Shown one piece after another: positions 20,431 through 33,677 of a stretch of DNA of 64,000 nucleotides. Positions within the stretch are counted from its first letter, which is position 1; every line of letters starts with the position of its first letter. A model generated the notes under the pieces. It worked only from the letters and a program-made list of their open reading frames with translations, had not been told where the DNA came from and did not search any database. This DNA is from Girardinichthys multiradiatus (taxonomy: Eukaryota; Chordata; Actinopteri; Cyprinodontiformes; Goodeidae): assembly GCF_021462225.1 (NCBI RefSeq), contig NC_061798.1:24467320-24531319 (forward strand), given 5' to 3'. The translations under genes were made by a program, and so were the position numbers.

Positions 20431-21632
20431 CAGGGGTTGGACAATTAAACTGAAACACCTGGTTTTAGACCACAATAATTTATTAGTATGGTGTAGGGTC
20501 TCCTTTTGCGGCCAATACAGCATCAATTCATCTTGGGAATGACATATACAAGTCCTGCACAGTGGTCAGAGGGATTTTAAGCCATTCTTCTTGCAGGATA
20601 GTGGCCAGGTCACTAGGTGATACTCGTGGAGGAAAACGTTTCCTGACTCGCCTAGATCTGGTGACTGTACAAGCCATGGGAGATGTTCAACTTCACTTTC
20701 ATGTTCATCAAACCAATCTTTCACCAGACTTGCTGTGTGTATTGGTGCATTGTCATCCTGATACACGGCACCGCCTTCAGGATACAATGTTTGAATCATT
20801 GGATGCACATGGTCCTCAAGAATGGTTCGGTAGTCCTTGGCAGTGACGCCAAGGACTATGGCAGCCCAAACCATCATTGATCCACTCCCATGCTTCACTC
20901 TGGGCATGCAACAATTTGGATGGTACGTTTCTTTGGGGCTTCTGCACACCGTAACTCTCCCGGATGTGGGGAAAACAGTAAAGGTGGACTCATCAGAGAA
21001 CAATAAATGTTTCACATTGTCCACAGCCCAAGATTTGCGCTCCTTGCTCCATTGAAACCGACGTTTGGCATTGGCATGAGTGACCAAAGGTTTAGCTATA
21101 GCAGCCCGGCCGTGTATATTGACCCTGTGGAGCTCCCGACGGACAGTTCTGGTGGAAACAGGAGAGTTGAGGTGTACATTTAATTTTGCCGTGATTTGGG
21201 CAGCCATGGTTTTATGTTTCTTGGATACAATCCGGGTTAGCACCGAACATCCCTTTCAGACAGCTTCCTCTTGCATCCACAGTTAATCCTGTTGGATGTG
21301 GTTCGTCCTTCTTGGTGGTATGCTGACATTACCCTGGATATCGTGGCTCTTGATACATCACAAAGACTTGCTGTCTTGGTCACAGATGCGCCAGCAAGAT
21401 GTGCACCAACAATTTGTCCTCTTTTGTACTCTGGTATGTCATCCATAATGTTGTGTGCATTTCAATATTTTGAGCAAAACTGTGCTCTTACCCTGCTAAT
21501 TGAACCTTCACACTCTGCTCCTACTGGTGCAATGTGCAATCAATGAAGACTGGCTACCAGGCTGGTCCAATTTAGCCATGAATGCTCCCACACTAAAATG
21601 ACAGGTGTTTCAGTTTCATTGTCCAACCCCTG
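20431..21632 (-). mobile_element. Tc1-B copy 2
   Basis: 1202 bp with ends CAGGGGTTGGACAATTAAAC and GTCCAACCCCTG and TA at 20429-20430 and 21633-21634. Collinear with copy 1 without the solo LTR. Confidence 0.93.
20566..21446 (-). pseudogene. Tc1-B transposase, frameshift and internal deletion
   Basis: The start MDDIPEYKRGQIVGAHLAG is at 21446. One base is missing near 21243 relative to copy 1 (GCACCGAAC against GCACCCGAAC), which shifts the frame after KLSERDVR. The catalytic part keeps FSDESTF and YQDDNAPIHTA. A deletion after MVWAAI removes about 15 residues present in copy 1. After SPDL it has the same GESGNVFLHEY as copy 1, so the third catalytic block is absent here too. Neither copy can supply transposase. 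Confidence 0.88.
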
Positions 21633-22001
21633 TACAATTCAGAACACATTAGCCTATATTTGGCGAATCTAATCGCACTAAAACCTACTCTACCCTTGCC
21701 ATGCTATTCCTAATAAAGAAATAAAAATACAAGTATGGATTTTACTTTGTTGAACCCTTCTCTGAGCAGAGGGAGAGAGAAAGGGATTGAGGATCTTTCC
21801 GATGAGGATCTTTAAAGTGAAGCCTTAGAGATGATTGGCTGGAGATAAGGTGCGGACTTGACGCTGATTGGATGGGCGGAGACGCATGAAGGAGCCATTG
21901 GACCAGCTAAGGCAGGTGGGAGTCTTCTAGATTGAATTTTTGTCAAAACTTCATTATAGAAAAACGAAAAACCCTGTCTATGACAAACCTACATTTCAAC
22001 A

Positions 22002-22365
22002 AGGATTCAGAGTTAGAGAAAGGTTTTCGAGAGGAAATTTTGCTTTGTCAAAGAACAATTTGATATGCAATAACCGACCTAACACATAGACTTAAAAATA
22101 TTTGCACTTTAATATGTTCATATTGAACTAATTAGCCTTTTCTAACAACAAGAACAAGCCCTTAACTAGCTGTTGCAAACATCTGCCTTTTTTCGAGTGA
22201 ATGTTTAACTTTTACCAGATTGTTTCACTTTTTTATTTCACAATAGAAAGCATTCAGTTATTTTGTTTTGCATGAGTTCAAGACCATTTAAACAAAAACG
22301 TTTTGTAAAATATTTAGTAAAATGTAAATGCATTGTCTACACATGTCCAAAATATATATTTTTAA
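22002..22365. other. Intergenic DNA, nothing recognised
   Basis: AT-rich, no signals recognised. Confidence 0.5.
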
Positions 22366-22745
22366 AGTCAGTCAGTCATTTTATATACCGCTTCTTCCAT
22401 AGTGGGTCACGGGAAAGCTGGTGCCTATCTCCAGCAGTCTATGGGCGGGAGGCGGGGTACACCCTGGACAGGTCTCCAGTTCATTGCAGGGCAACACAGA
22501 CAGACACACAGGACAAACAACCATACACACACTCACTTACACCTAAGGCCAATGTAGAGAGACCGATTAACCTAACAGACATTTTTTTAAACTGTGGAAG
22601 GAAGCCAGAGTAACATGAAAGAGAACCCACGCATGTATGGGGAGAACATGCAAACTCCATGCAGAAAGACCCCCGGCCAGGAGTCGAACACAGAAAACTC
22701 TTCCTGCAAGGCAACAGTGCTACCAACTGCGCCACCGTGCAGCAC
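22366..22745 (-). mobile_element. tRNA-derived SINE
   Basis: Minus strand. The head carries a pol III A box (TGGCGCAGTTGG, 22723-22734) and a B box (GTTCGACTCC, 22680-22689) at tRNA-like spacing. The body is the common fish type (ACATGCAAACTCCATGCAGA phrase; CCTGGACAGG phrase) and the tail is a GACT repeat at 22366-22378. A truncated relative is at 52428-52558. It is transcribed by RNA polymerase III and moved by a partner LINE. Confidence 0.85.
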
Positions 22746-23188
22746 CGTAGCTTAAAGTAATAATCTTTTTCTGCAAAGGTTAAAACTTTGTCAATAGAAT
22801 AACATTATTCCCACTTTGCTGAGAGTACTTCTATGCAGGTCTCTGACCTTGAATTTAGAATACACTGGCTCCAGACAGTGATATTCTAATCTAGCATATT
22901 ATAAATTCCCTGTCCTCTGGAAAAGAAAACAAATGGTAGAATAATTTTTTCCTAACAGCTATCTAAGGCAGATATGGCAAAACAATGTCTTCTGTGTGTG
23001 CTTCGGTGAGCTGAGTCGCAGTGAAGAGGTGCGCAATGGAGAGGACGAGGAGTGGTAAAGGAGAAAGGGAGAAAGATGACCCCAATTATTGAATGACCAG
23101 CCAGAGTGGGCCAAAACAAGACTAACCAAGCATGGATAAAACTGGTTAAAATTTGGTTGTGTTTTGTTTGCGGCAATATTTGTTACTC
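22746..23188. other. Intergenic DNA, nothing recognised
   Basis: No coding or repeat signal that I can name. Confidence 0.45.
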
Positions 23189-24844
23189 TTTCAATTCAAT
23201 TTTTTCAATTCAGTTTTATTTATATAGCGCCAATTCACAACACATGTTGCCTCAAGGCACTTCACAACAGTCAGGTACATACATTCCTATTAATCCTAAC
23301 AATTGAACAGTGCAGTCGGAGTTAGCTTTTTATTCAAATTGGATAAAAAGTTTTTCTATCTAAGGAAACCCAGCAGATTGCATCCAGTCAGTGACTTGCA
23401 GCATTCCCTCCTCCCAGATGAGCATGTAGAGACAGTGGACAGCCACTGGCGTTGACTTTGCAGCAATCCCTCATACTGAGCATGCATGTAGTGACAGCGG
23501 AGAGGAAAAACTCCCTTTTAACAGGAAGAAACCTCCAGCAGAACCAGGCTCAGTGTGAGCGGTCATCTGCCACGACCGACTAGGGGTTTGAGAGAACAGA
23601 GCAGAGACACAAAAAGAACACAGAAGCACTGATCCAGAAGTACTTTCTATGGGAAGGAAAAGTAAATGTTAATGGATGTAGCTCCTTTAGTTGTTTCACC
23701 TAGAAAGAAAGAACAGATAAACTTTGAGCCAGTTACAGTCTGAAAGAGAGCACATATAATAGTTACAGTAAAAGCTCAGTCAATTTCCATGTCTAGAAGA
23801 GAGAAAGGGTTAAACACTAAAAGACAGGGCTATGTGGATCATCGGTAGAGGGTTGTTGCCAGCAGAAGCTCGGACGATTCCCCTCTCCAGAAAGGTGTCA
23901 CAGGCAGACACAGAGCCAGGCCAGGTGTAGCTTCTAGGAAGAGAAAAGAGAGAACAAGGTTAAAAGCTGAAATAACAGCAAACAATGCAAAATTGGAGAG
24001 TAGTGTGAGAATGTAGCGAAGAGGGTGAAAGTGGTCATTATGTCCTCCAGCAGCCTAAGCCTATAGCAGCATAACTACACAGATAGTTTGAGTTCAGATT
24101 ATTTAGTTAAACGGCGCTTATTTACAACAATGTCGTCTCAAGGCACCTCACAAAGGGTCCCACTGATGGTCATTGTTATACTAAAAACCAAAATGATTGG
24201 GATACCTCCCTCTGTCAGACTGATTATAACCTTTGGAAAAGAGAAGGGGTCATACAAGTAGCAGAAATGGAGGGTGTGTTTGCACCTCAACCATAACTGA
24301 GCCGGTTTAGGCTAAACCTGACTCCCCCTTACTCCAACCAACAGGCAGGGAAGAAGACGGAGGTAAAAAATAAGGAAGATAGCTCAGGATAAACTAAGCC
24401 ACTCTAACTATAAGCTTTATCGAAAAGGAAAGTTTTAAGCCTAGCCTTAAAAGTAGACAGGGTGTCTGCCTCACGGACTAAAGCTGGGAGCTGGTTCCAC
24501 AGGAGAGGAGCCTGATAACTAAAGGATCTGCCTCCCATTCTACTTCTAGAGACTCTAGGAACCACTAGTAAACCTGCAGTCTGAGAACGAAGTGCTCTGT
24601 TAGGAACATATGGAACAATCAGATCTCTGATGTATGATGGAGCTAGATCATTAAGGGCTTTATATGTGAGGAGGACAATTTTAAATTATATTCTGGACTT
24701 AACAGGGAGCCAATGAAGTTAAGCTAAAATAGGAGAAATATGATCTCTCTTTTTAATTTTCATCAGAACTCTTGCTGCAGCATTTTGAATCAGCTGAAGG
24801 CTTTTAAGTGCATTTTGTGGACATCCTGATAGTAACGAATTACA

Positions 24845-26421
24845 CTAGTCCAGCCTTGAAGTAACAAATGCATGGACTAATTTTTCAGCGTCACTCCTAG
24901 ATAGGATATTTCTAATTTTGGCAATGTTCCCGAGATGAAAGAAGGAAATCCTAGAAACCTGTTTAATACGGGATTTAAATGACATGTCTTGGTCAAAAAT
25001 AACACCAAGGTTTTTTACTTTATTATCAGAGGTCAATTTAATGCCATCCAGGTTAAGTGATTGACTAAGCAGTTTCTTTTTTAAAGACTCCGGTCCAATG
25101 ATGACAACTTCTGTCTTGTCTGAATTTAGAAGCAAAAAATTTAATGTCATCCAAGTTTTTATATCTTCAAGACATGCTTGTAGTCTATCTAACTGGTTGA
25201 GCTCATCAGGATTTATGGATAAGTAAAGCTGAGTATCATCAGCGTAACAGTGAAAATTTATCCCATGCTGCCTAATAATTTGACCTATTGGAAGCATATA
25301 TATATATTAAAGAGAATTGGCCCAAGTACTGAACCCTGTGGTACTCCACAATTAACCCTGGAGTTTAAAGATGATTTATCATTTTCTTGAACAAACTGGA
25401 ATCTGTCAGACAGATAAGATTTAAACCAGCCTAGCGCTGTTCCCCTGATCCCTACAGTATATTCCAGCCTTTCTAAGAGAATTTTGTGATCGACTGTATC
25501 AAATGCAGCACTGAGATCTAACAGAACCAGAACAGACACAAGTCCATTATCTGAGGCCATAAGAATATCATTAGTGACTTTCAGCAGAGCTGTTTCAGTG
25601 CTATGATGAGCTCTGAAACCTGACTGAAACTCTTCAAACAGGTCATTGCTGTATAAATGCTCACACATTTGATTAGCAACAATTTTCTCAAGAATTTTAG
25701 AGAAGAATGGAAGATTGGATATAGGTCTGTAATTTTTCAAGTCATCTCGATCAAGCGAAGGTTTCTTAAGTAAAGGTTTAATTACAGCTAACTTAAAAGC
25801 CTGTGGTACATATCCATTTACTAAAGATAGATTAATCATATCTAAAATGGGGCTGGTAATCAGAGGGAACACTTCCTTAAATAATTTGGTTGGGATTGGG
25901 TCTAACATACAAGTTGAAGGTTTAGATGAAGCTAATATTTCTGATAACTCAAGAAGCTTCTCAGGATCAAAACAGTCCAAACACAAATCAGGTTCTGCAG
26001 TTATTTCCAATGTTGTCTCACTTGCTGAGGATGAAGTAATCATATTCGGGAGTATGTGAAAGGTTTTCTTTTTAATAGAATCAATTTTATTTAAGAAGAA
26101 TCCCATAACATCATGGGTGCTAAGAGCTAAGGGAATGGATGGCTCAACAGAGCTATGACTCTGTGTAAGTTTAGCAACTGTACTAAAGAGAAACCTAGGA
26201 TTATTCTTGTCCTCTTCTATTAATGATGAGAAATAAGCTGTTCTAGCTTGGCGAAGTGTCTTTTTATACAACAGTAGGCTATTTTTCCAGATTAAGTAGG
26301 AATCCTCTAGGTGTGTAGAGCGCCATTTTCTCTCCAATTTTCTAACATTGTGCTTTAAAGTACACAGCTCTGAATTAAACCAATGAGCTAGCCTCCTATT
26401 AATGATTACCTTCTTTTTCAA
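24845..26421 (-). pseudogene. L2-like reverse transcriptase, one frameshift
   Basis: The enzyme copies LINE RNA into DNA at the nicked target. Visible blocks in order are [48 protein letters not shown] (catalytic Asp), [17 protein letters not shown], then, after a frameshift near 25290 next to a TA-rich tract, CYADDTQLYLSI (the catalytic ADD box) and LLLNSDKTEVVIIGP. The wording of these blocks is typical of L2/Maui-type LINEs of fish. The C-terminus stops at 24845 without further known domain. Frame breaks make this copy inactive. Confidence 0.88.
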
Positions 26422-26825
26422 GGGGGCTGCATTGTCTTATGCATCACGCAATGATGAAGAAACACTATGAACAAAATAATCAATTTGTGAAGGGGCAGAA
26501 ACAGAATTATTGACCTCCATTGTGCTTTTCAGTGATAATGAGGAAATTAAAAGTGGAACAGATTATTTAAAGGTTGTTACAGCATCGCCTGATAATGATC
26601 TACTATAATGAAATTTTCTTTCAGGTGTGGAGTACTCGGTTAAATTAAACTCAAAGGTTATTAAGAAATGGTCAGACAGGACAGGGTTATGAGAGAATAT
26701 TGTTATGTCTTTACACTCAATGCCATCTGTCAGCACAAGGTCCAGAGAATGAAGACAAAGGTGGGTAGGTTTGTTAATGTTTTGATCAAAGCCAATTGAG
26801 TCTAAGATAGCATTAAATGCTATAT

Positions 26826-27401
26826 TTAGGCTATCACTTTCAGCGTGGTGTTAAAATCCCCCACAATAATAACTTTATCTGTATTTAACACTAAATCAGA
26901 TAAAAGGTCTGAAAACTGCTCTAAAAATTGTGAGTAAGGGCCTGGTGGACGGTACAAAACAACAAACAGAAGAGGTTTTAGTGCTTTGCAATTTGGATGA
27001 GGAAAACTAAGGATTAAATTTTCAAAAGAGTTGTAGCTATTGACTGGTCTGGGGCTAATCAATAAATCAGACTGAAAAATGGTTGCTACTCCTCCTCCTC
27101 GCCCAGTAATTTGAGGAATGTGAAAATTTTAATAATTAGTAGGAGTTGACTCATTTATAGTAACATAATCCTCTTGCTGCAGCCAGGTTTCTGTGAGGCA
27201 AAGTAAATCAATCTGATTGTCACAAATCAGGTCACTAACTAGCAATGTCTTTGAAGAGAGAGATCTTATGTTCATTAAGCCACATTTAAGTGTTGTATTT
27301 TTCTTTTTAGTCTGAGTTGTGTTTATTTTTATTAGATTTTTCTGATTTCCTCCTTTTAGATTATTTTTTAATCTATTCAGTTTTGGCCGTGGGCAAGACA
27401 C
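26826..27401 (-). pseudogene. L2-like endonuclease domain, broken
   Basis: [13 protein letters not shown] and LLCLTETWL are the first APE-type endonuclease blocks (27401-27129). LLFVVLYRPPGPYSQFL and VIIVGDFN follow in a second frame (27062-26826). The domain nicks target DNA so that reverse transcription can start. A stop and frameshift separate the two parts. The following region up to the reverse transcriptase (26800-26430) is disrupted by stops. Confidence 0.85.
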
Positions 27402-27690
27402 TGTCTTAATAGGGTAATGGGTGGGTAGCAGTACAGAAGCTGCAGAGAGGAGTGTTAAACTACGACCCTGCTTCCTGGTCTGAACCCTGGGTTGTCAGAG
27501 TTTTGGAGAACTAATACATTTGGCCAGAAATTCAGCCAGATTCCTAGAAAGAAGAGCTGCTCCATCTTTGGCCAAGTTTTCTTTTTTTGGTTTGCTGACA
27601 ATTCTTAATTCCAAGAAGAGGAACAGATAAACATCCAACAGCCTTCCAGGCTTAAGAATATCTTCCTTGGGCAGACAGCATCTGGGTGAG

Positions 27691-29569
27691 TGTAGTAATT
27701 ATGAATCTGAGAATGTTATTTAATATTAATATTTTAATATTTTATCAAATAATATTTTGGTCTGCTAAGGGTTGTCCTGTGGATACCAGCCCAGTAAGGT
27801 GTTGGTATTAGGACAAAATAGAAAGATGTGGGACGAGCTCTGACATTATTGAACAGCAAAAACACACATGGAATGAACACACAATTTCTTAAAATACAAG
27901 AATTTATTAACAAAAATAAGTCAACTCAAAGTCAAACATATTTAAATCAACAAACTCTTTACTATGCTAAAACAATCCAACTAAACTACCAAGCAGAATT
28001 AAAAATAACGAAGACTAATGGGCTATGTACAATATAAACAAGTTGATTAAAGATGATTGAAAACCATGATTGAAATGTTATTTATGTTTGAGAACCAAGG
28101 ATTGTCTTGAAGAATCTGGAAGTGACTTGAAGTTAGTCTTGGAACTAACTTAGACAACCATTCACAATGCAAGATCAGATAAAATATTATTTTAATAAAA
28201 TAATGTTTTAAGAATGATCTGCTGAACAAAACCAACCTTCTGGATGACTAATTCTTAACGGGGTCTCATTAGCGGCCTTTATGTATTAAAATAATATTTA
28301 AAGAAATATTATTAAGGGAATGTTTTGGAAAAAGCCAAATCTTTCTGGAGAAATGGGGCTTAATGGTGTTTACTTAGTTATCAAATTTAGTAAATGATGT
28401 TAGGGACACATTATTTACTGGATTGAAAACTAAACCTTTCTGGGTTTATCTGTATATTATTTGGCAGGAAGCACAGGTCCTTACCTGTTAGCAGTTGAAG
28501 CTAACAAAGGAGGCTGATAGCTTAGCACCAGAATCAAACACACACCTTTAAAAATACCATCAATAAAAGGATTAAAATGCATAAGCGCGGACGGCGCATT
28601 ATGGCTGATCTTCTGTGTTTAAAATCACCCTTTAAATAAAGTTTGACTTAACTTTAAAAACCCACAAACACAGAACACAACCTGAACATGTGTGCTGCAG
28701 ATATTCTGCTAGCACCAAGATAGCTGAGTTCAACACAAACAAAACCAAACTTCATAAAATGAAAAATGTTTAGATCCTTTCAATCTAAATCACTTCTATC
28801 TCTCTTATTCTGCCCAAACACCAAACCTCGTATGAACGTGTTGAGGAGTTGTCTGGGCGACAACAAAGTTTGAAGAAACGTCCACAGTCAACAAACGGTT
28901 AGCTTTCAGCTAACATCCATAGCTGTGTGGGTGGGTGGGTTGGGGGGCGGGGGGTTGAAGGTGCGTCCGCTCTGTGAACAAAGGGTTAGCCTCCAGCTAA
29001 CCTTCGGAGCAGTGGCTGGAAGACAGCTCGTTCTGTCCGCTGACCACACTGCACGTTACCACGGGATGCAGCTTCTGTTGTCGTCCTTTCAGACCAGGAA
29101 AACCGCTCCACTCGGCTTAGTAGAGACAGCGTCTCTACGGGGAATCCTCTGGGAAACAGTTTGCTTCTGCAGGCCTCAGAGACAAATTAAAGCAATGCTT
29201 ATACCTTAATTTCCTCTCTTTATGAATGAAATCACCGGGTACACAAACAGTGATTCACTCGTACTTAACTTTGCATATGATCGCATGATCTTATGACACC
29301 CGGGGATCCAGTTTGAAGAGTTTACGTCTTTTTGCCAGCAAAGAGACATTAGCGTGCTGTTTCCCCTCCTATCCCGATGATCACCGGCATGGAAGAGAGT
29401 GGACCATTGGGGAAAGCGGGTTTTATGTGGACAGTGGCATCATGGGAAATTCGCTGTTACCCCCAATTCCTAAGTTATGCTGGAAGTAGGTTAATGCAAT
29501 TTATTTTGAAAGTTCCAGAAAAGTCCGTACCGTATTTCCTATTGTAACTCATGGCTGTGGGTCCCAACA
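27691..29569 (-). repeat. Solo long LTR (LTR-L) with 5-bp target duplication
   Basis: 1879 bp bounded by TGTAGTAATT and GTCCCAACA (minus strand TGTTGGGACC...), flanked by GTGAG at 27686-27690 and 29570-29574. The 5-bp duplication and TG/CA ends are those of a retroviral or Gypsy integration. A minus-strand AATAAA at about 27903-27908 fits the orientation. No primer site or internal region adjoins, so it is a solo LTR. Relatives: 12694-14030, 47445-48132, 48550-49260, 49480-50130, 52366-52430, 56571-56815. Confidence 0.85.
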
Positions 29570-29574
29570 GTGAG

Positions 29575-30177
29575 CCACACAGCTGGAGCAGAGACACAAG
29601 GCCAAGAGACATAAAGTAAGCTGAAGCAGAAGCCTGAGCCTTTTAAAAATAGTAAACAGCGCCTGACTCAAAATGGAGGTACTCCCTGGCCTTTCCTACA
29701 ATAAGGCTGTGCGTCAGCCCCTGATCTCCATTGTCTGGTGAATTCTTGTGTTTTTTTCCTAAACTTTCCCTAAAGTTCAGTCAGGTATTTAGAAAATGTA
29801 ATCTATATGCAAAAACTCTTGAGTTTACCTTTCCAGGGAGACAGACCACTTGATAGAATTAAACTTTTATCAGCTGAAGAAAACATCCATTCTTTTACTC
29901 TTGAAAAATCCCCTTTAAGTAGTTAGATCTTATTTCTTTTGTTGTTTAATAGTTAAAGCAGTGTGATTACTAATATCCTAATCATTGATTCTTTTATGAC
30001 CAGATGCTATATAATCATTCAGCAACCAGTGAAGTGTCAATACTGTGATAAACACATTTTTATAGTATAATATCCCTCTTTTATTCCTATCGGTAAGTGT
30101 GCAATTTAGGCTCCCTAAAAAAATAATTTATCCTTCAGACAAACTTTTTTGATAAATTAGAGACTAACAACTCATAC
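29575..30177. other. Intergenic DNA, nothing recognised
   Basis: No coding or repeat signal that I can name. Confidence 0.45.
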
Positions 30178-30650
30178 TCTTACTCCTTACTCGTACTCGT
30201 CGTTACTGCTTTATCCAGGAGCGGGTCGCGTGGGCAGCAGACTCAGTAGAAACAAACAGACATCCCTCTCTCCAAACACCTGATCCAGCTCCTCCTCCCA
30301 AGGCGTTCCCAGGCCAGCCGAGAGACATAGTCCATCCAGCGTGTCCTGGGCCATCCCCTGGGCCTCCTCCCAGTGCCTGGAATACCTCCTGAGGGAGGTG
30401 TCCAAGAGGCATCCGGTATAGATGCCCGAGCCACCTCAACTGGCTCCTCTCAATGTGGAGGAGCAGCGGCTCTACTCCAAGCTCCTCTCAGATGGCTGAG
30501 CCCCTCCCTTATCTCAAAGGGAGTGCCCGGCCACCCTACAGAGGAAACTCATTTCAGCCGCTTTTATCCAAGATCTAGTTCTTTCAGTCATGACCCAAAG
30601 TTCATGGCCATATGTGAGGGTAGGAACGTAGACCGACTGCTAAATTGAGA
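30178..30650 (-). mobile_element. Rex3/RTE-like LINE 3' end, 5'-truncated
   Basis: The minus strand encodes the C-terminal end of a LINE protein: MRWLGHLYRMP, then DYVSRLAWERLG and, in shifted frames, a Leu-rich end. This is the typical last part of a very common fish LINE. It ends at 30180 in short TACGAGTA/GAGTA units, like the tail repeats of RTE-type LINEs. Frameshifts break it. The clade name is from memory of the family and is not certain. Confidence 0.7.
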
Positions 30651-33600
30651 GCTTTGCTTTTCGGCTCATCTCTCTCTTCACCACAACGGACTGGAGACTA
30701 ATAATATTTTGTTTATTTATCAACTACTCTTCACTCCACTACCCTTCCTTTTCCCTGTATTTTGATGTAGTGATTCATGTTTTTGTCATAAAATGCTTGA
30801 TTTATTTTTGTTTTTGTGTCTCCACATTACTACTGCCATGTCCCTCTGTTTGAATCAGCCTCATTTAGCCCACCTGTGCGCAGCTTAATCATCTCCCTGT
30901 TTCACGTGTGAACAGCACTTCATAAGCTCTCCCCAGCCTCTGCCTCTCTGCCAGATTATCGACTGTCCTGTGCCAGTAGAAATCCAACGTACTTTCTCTG
31001 CTCTCATCTGTCTCCTTGTTATTGACCACAATTATGCCCTCGGATAATTCCCTTCTTGTCTTACCCAATGATGGCTCTTTATTGCTTATCTGATATCTGG
31101 ACACCAACCCTCGCTCTGATCTACAGCAACCAATTCTCACCTGAACTCTCTGCTAAGTCTATGTCCATCTGCCTTCTTGTGAATTGCAGCCAAAACATTT
31201 TTTCTTTGTTGTTAGCTGAACCGCTAATCCTGGAAGTGACATCCATTCGTGCGTCCATAAACATTTTGTCTAGTAGTTCATCTACTAGTTTTCAGATATC
31301 AGTCACAATGATGGCTAATTGACAAAACATTAAGAATCAGTTGTCCAAAAAATTGGTATCTTGTTTAGCAAATTATTTTTAAAACATAATTTTATTAAAA
31401 TATTTTATTTTACTTTTGGCTTTGCATTGTGAGCACATACCAATTGTCAGTCTTAATTAGTTATAAAGCTAATTTGGCCTCGTTTCAATTACTTAAAACA
31501 AACCTTATTTTTTAAACAGACATTGAACTGAGCTGTGAGATCACTGTATTGTTTTATTGGTCATTGGTCTCAGTTTTATTCTTATTTGTTCCTTTGACTT
31601 TTTTTCTGTAGTTTTTTAGCTTCCTTCTTTTTTTAATTAGTAGTTTAGCTGAGTGTTACAAGTCTAGCTGAAAGGTTTAAGTTTAACTATAAGTATTCTG
31701 TTAATGATTTCTTGCATTTTGGAAAGAAGTTGTGTATTTGTTCTGTCAATGTGTGCAGGGTTTGCTGTTTGAGAATGCCATGGCAGGAATTCACTTCTTT
31801 ATCTATTGTTCTATAATACCACGCCTCACCAGGCAGGATTACATAAAACAATATTTGACAGAGATTGAGAGCAGTTTGGCTATTAATTTGAGATAGTTAG
31901 GTGGTGCCCTGACTTGGTAATTTTGATCAAAAATACTAACTTTGTCAATAATTGAATTTGGCACTTATTAATAGTTATTCATAGCCACATTAAACCTATT
32001 GTTGCACAACATTTATCTTTTTTATTATGGATAAGCTAATTGTCGCACTCAGGTAAGAAGGTAAATTTGACTGATACAAGTGGGAGGTTAATTAATATCA
32101 GGTTCACACTTGGTATGATCTACTTTAGGGTCTGAAATTTAAAAACAATGTTAATGTATGAATACACAAAATGCAATAAATATAAGAGTTTTATACCTTC
32201 AAATATGCTTTTTTAAAATTGTTTGAGGGGTCCAGGCCTTAATTGGGGGCCAAGAACTCCCCTTTCTAACCCTCCAATATTTTTATAATTGCCATCAGAG
32301 CTTTCTACCAGTTCAGCAATTTTTCCACCACTGCACCTATATTATTTATTTATTTAATCTTTGAAATTGTGGCATTTTCCATTTTTATACAGTTTAATTA
32401 CTAGCATTTAACATTTCTTGGTTTTTCAGCAGGCCAAGGGTGCCTGATCGCTGTAAAACCAAATAAATTGCTGTTTTAGATTTTAAAATAAATGCGCTCT
32501 TCAATGTATTGCTCAGCGGCTTTACGCAATTCTCTATAAGTCGTGTCCTTCACTGATCTTAGAGGGTTAGCATTTTGCACCACTCTGAGTGAGAGAAAGG
32601 CTTTCACACATGTCGGTTAGCTAAATCTGGTGCCAGACAAAGGAAAGTCTTTGGACTTGACCTCCACTCCTAAAGCAGACAGGTGTGAGAACGCCTCTCA
32701 GGCTGATCGCACGTCTGCCTGTGCTGTTCTACAGTGAGAAATATCTGACAACCTGAACCAGAAATGCAAAGTAAAAAGAATTTGTAATTTGATGGGCAGT
32801 TATGATTTTATCTATAATTAAACTGGTTTATTGTCAACTTTTACACCTTTTTAATATCATGTATTGCATTGTTTAGGTTGCATTAATACTGCCCCCCCTG
32901 TTACAAAAAACCTGACTCTGGATATTCAACTTTCTGTTTTTTCATCTCTCTTCCTATCTTTCCAATTTTCTGCAGCACAAAAGAGAGAGTGTACGGTTTA
33001 TGTAACCACCATTTTGAGAGGGCACATTGGGAACAAAAGAAATTACAATCATCAGATAGTGATTATCTTCACAGCTACTCTTTCACAGGATAAAGCTAAT
33101 ACATAATGCAAGCCTCTCATTTACCAGCCATCAGTAGTCCCCTCATCCATTATAACCACAGCCCAATATGTATTTCACAACCGAAAGGTGTTCGAAAGCA
33201 TGATGGGACTGAGGCACTCTGAAATGAATGCAACTTTGACCCACATCTCCAACCATTCTACTAAATTAGAAATCCATACTTCATTTCTTGGGCAAGAGCC
33301 TTGGTTTGTGAGAGGCAGACTGTGGCTATGGGTCTCTGTGATAGGCACTCTGTCTGTGTTCAGGCCAAATGGTGCTGTCCATGCCATCAGACTAACTGGT
33401 GAAAAAACATTAGAATGATGTAAGAAAGGATGAGGGAAGGGTATGCTGACCTTTAGAGATCATCATCTCTGGGCTGGTTAAAGATGCAAATTTTTTTAAG
33501 AATTAAATTTGACTTACCTATCTGAAGGTTTAGAACTGAGACCTAAAACCTCTAAGGTAAAAATCCCAAAAGTTTAGTTTATGAAAGGTAATATATGTCT

Positions 33601-33677
33601 TTATAAGTTTGATTTGGTTGTTTGAGACTGGTGGTGGCTGATTTGTAACTTTTGTTAGTGTTGCGGGTATAATCAGC
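30651..33677. other. Intergenic DNA; possible LTR relic at its start
   Basis: Between about 30780 and 31020 the plus strand shows CACCTGTGCGCAGC, a CTCTGCCAGATT phrase and T-rich runs that resemble fish Gypsy LTRs, but no ends were found. The remainder has only short frames without motifs. Confidence 0.35.

Larger units (their letters stand above)
19591..22001 (-). repeat. LTR-like repeat (LTR-M) copy 1, split by Tc1-B
   Basis: Begins TGTTGGGATTATGATTATTG and ends near ACATTTCAACA; about 1.2 kb once Tc1-B (20431-21632) is removed. It is homologous to 61943-63200 (shared blocks AAACACAAACG, ATAAACCAGCAGTT-type and TTTATTAAA/TTTATTGAA). The minus-strand AATAAAG at about 19909-19914 suggests minus orientation. 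Flanks TCAGG and AGGAT do not match, so the ends are approximate. Confidence 0.5.
23189..27640 (-). mobile_element. L2-like LINE, long but inactive copy
   Basis: Minus-strand non-LTR retrotransposon: 5' region and endonuclease near 27400-26826, reverse transcriptase 26421-24845, then a long 3' UTR that ends in an ATTTATATAGCGCC-type tail and TTGAA units at 23189-23215. The same 3' tail recurs alone at 33678-34016. The 5' end is not defined; a solo LTR begins at 27691. Confidence 0.8.

Noticed and set aside
22680..22734. Possible tRNA gene
   Set aside because: A and B boxes are present but the cloverleaf is not convincing, and the body and tail are those of a SINE.
33188..33418. 76-codon plus-strand frame without stop in non-repeat DNA
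   Set aside because: A similarly long frame lies opposite (33175-33387); no splice context or motif. Most likely chance.
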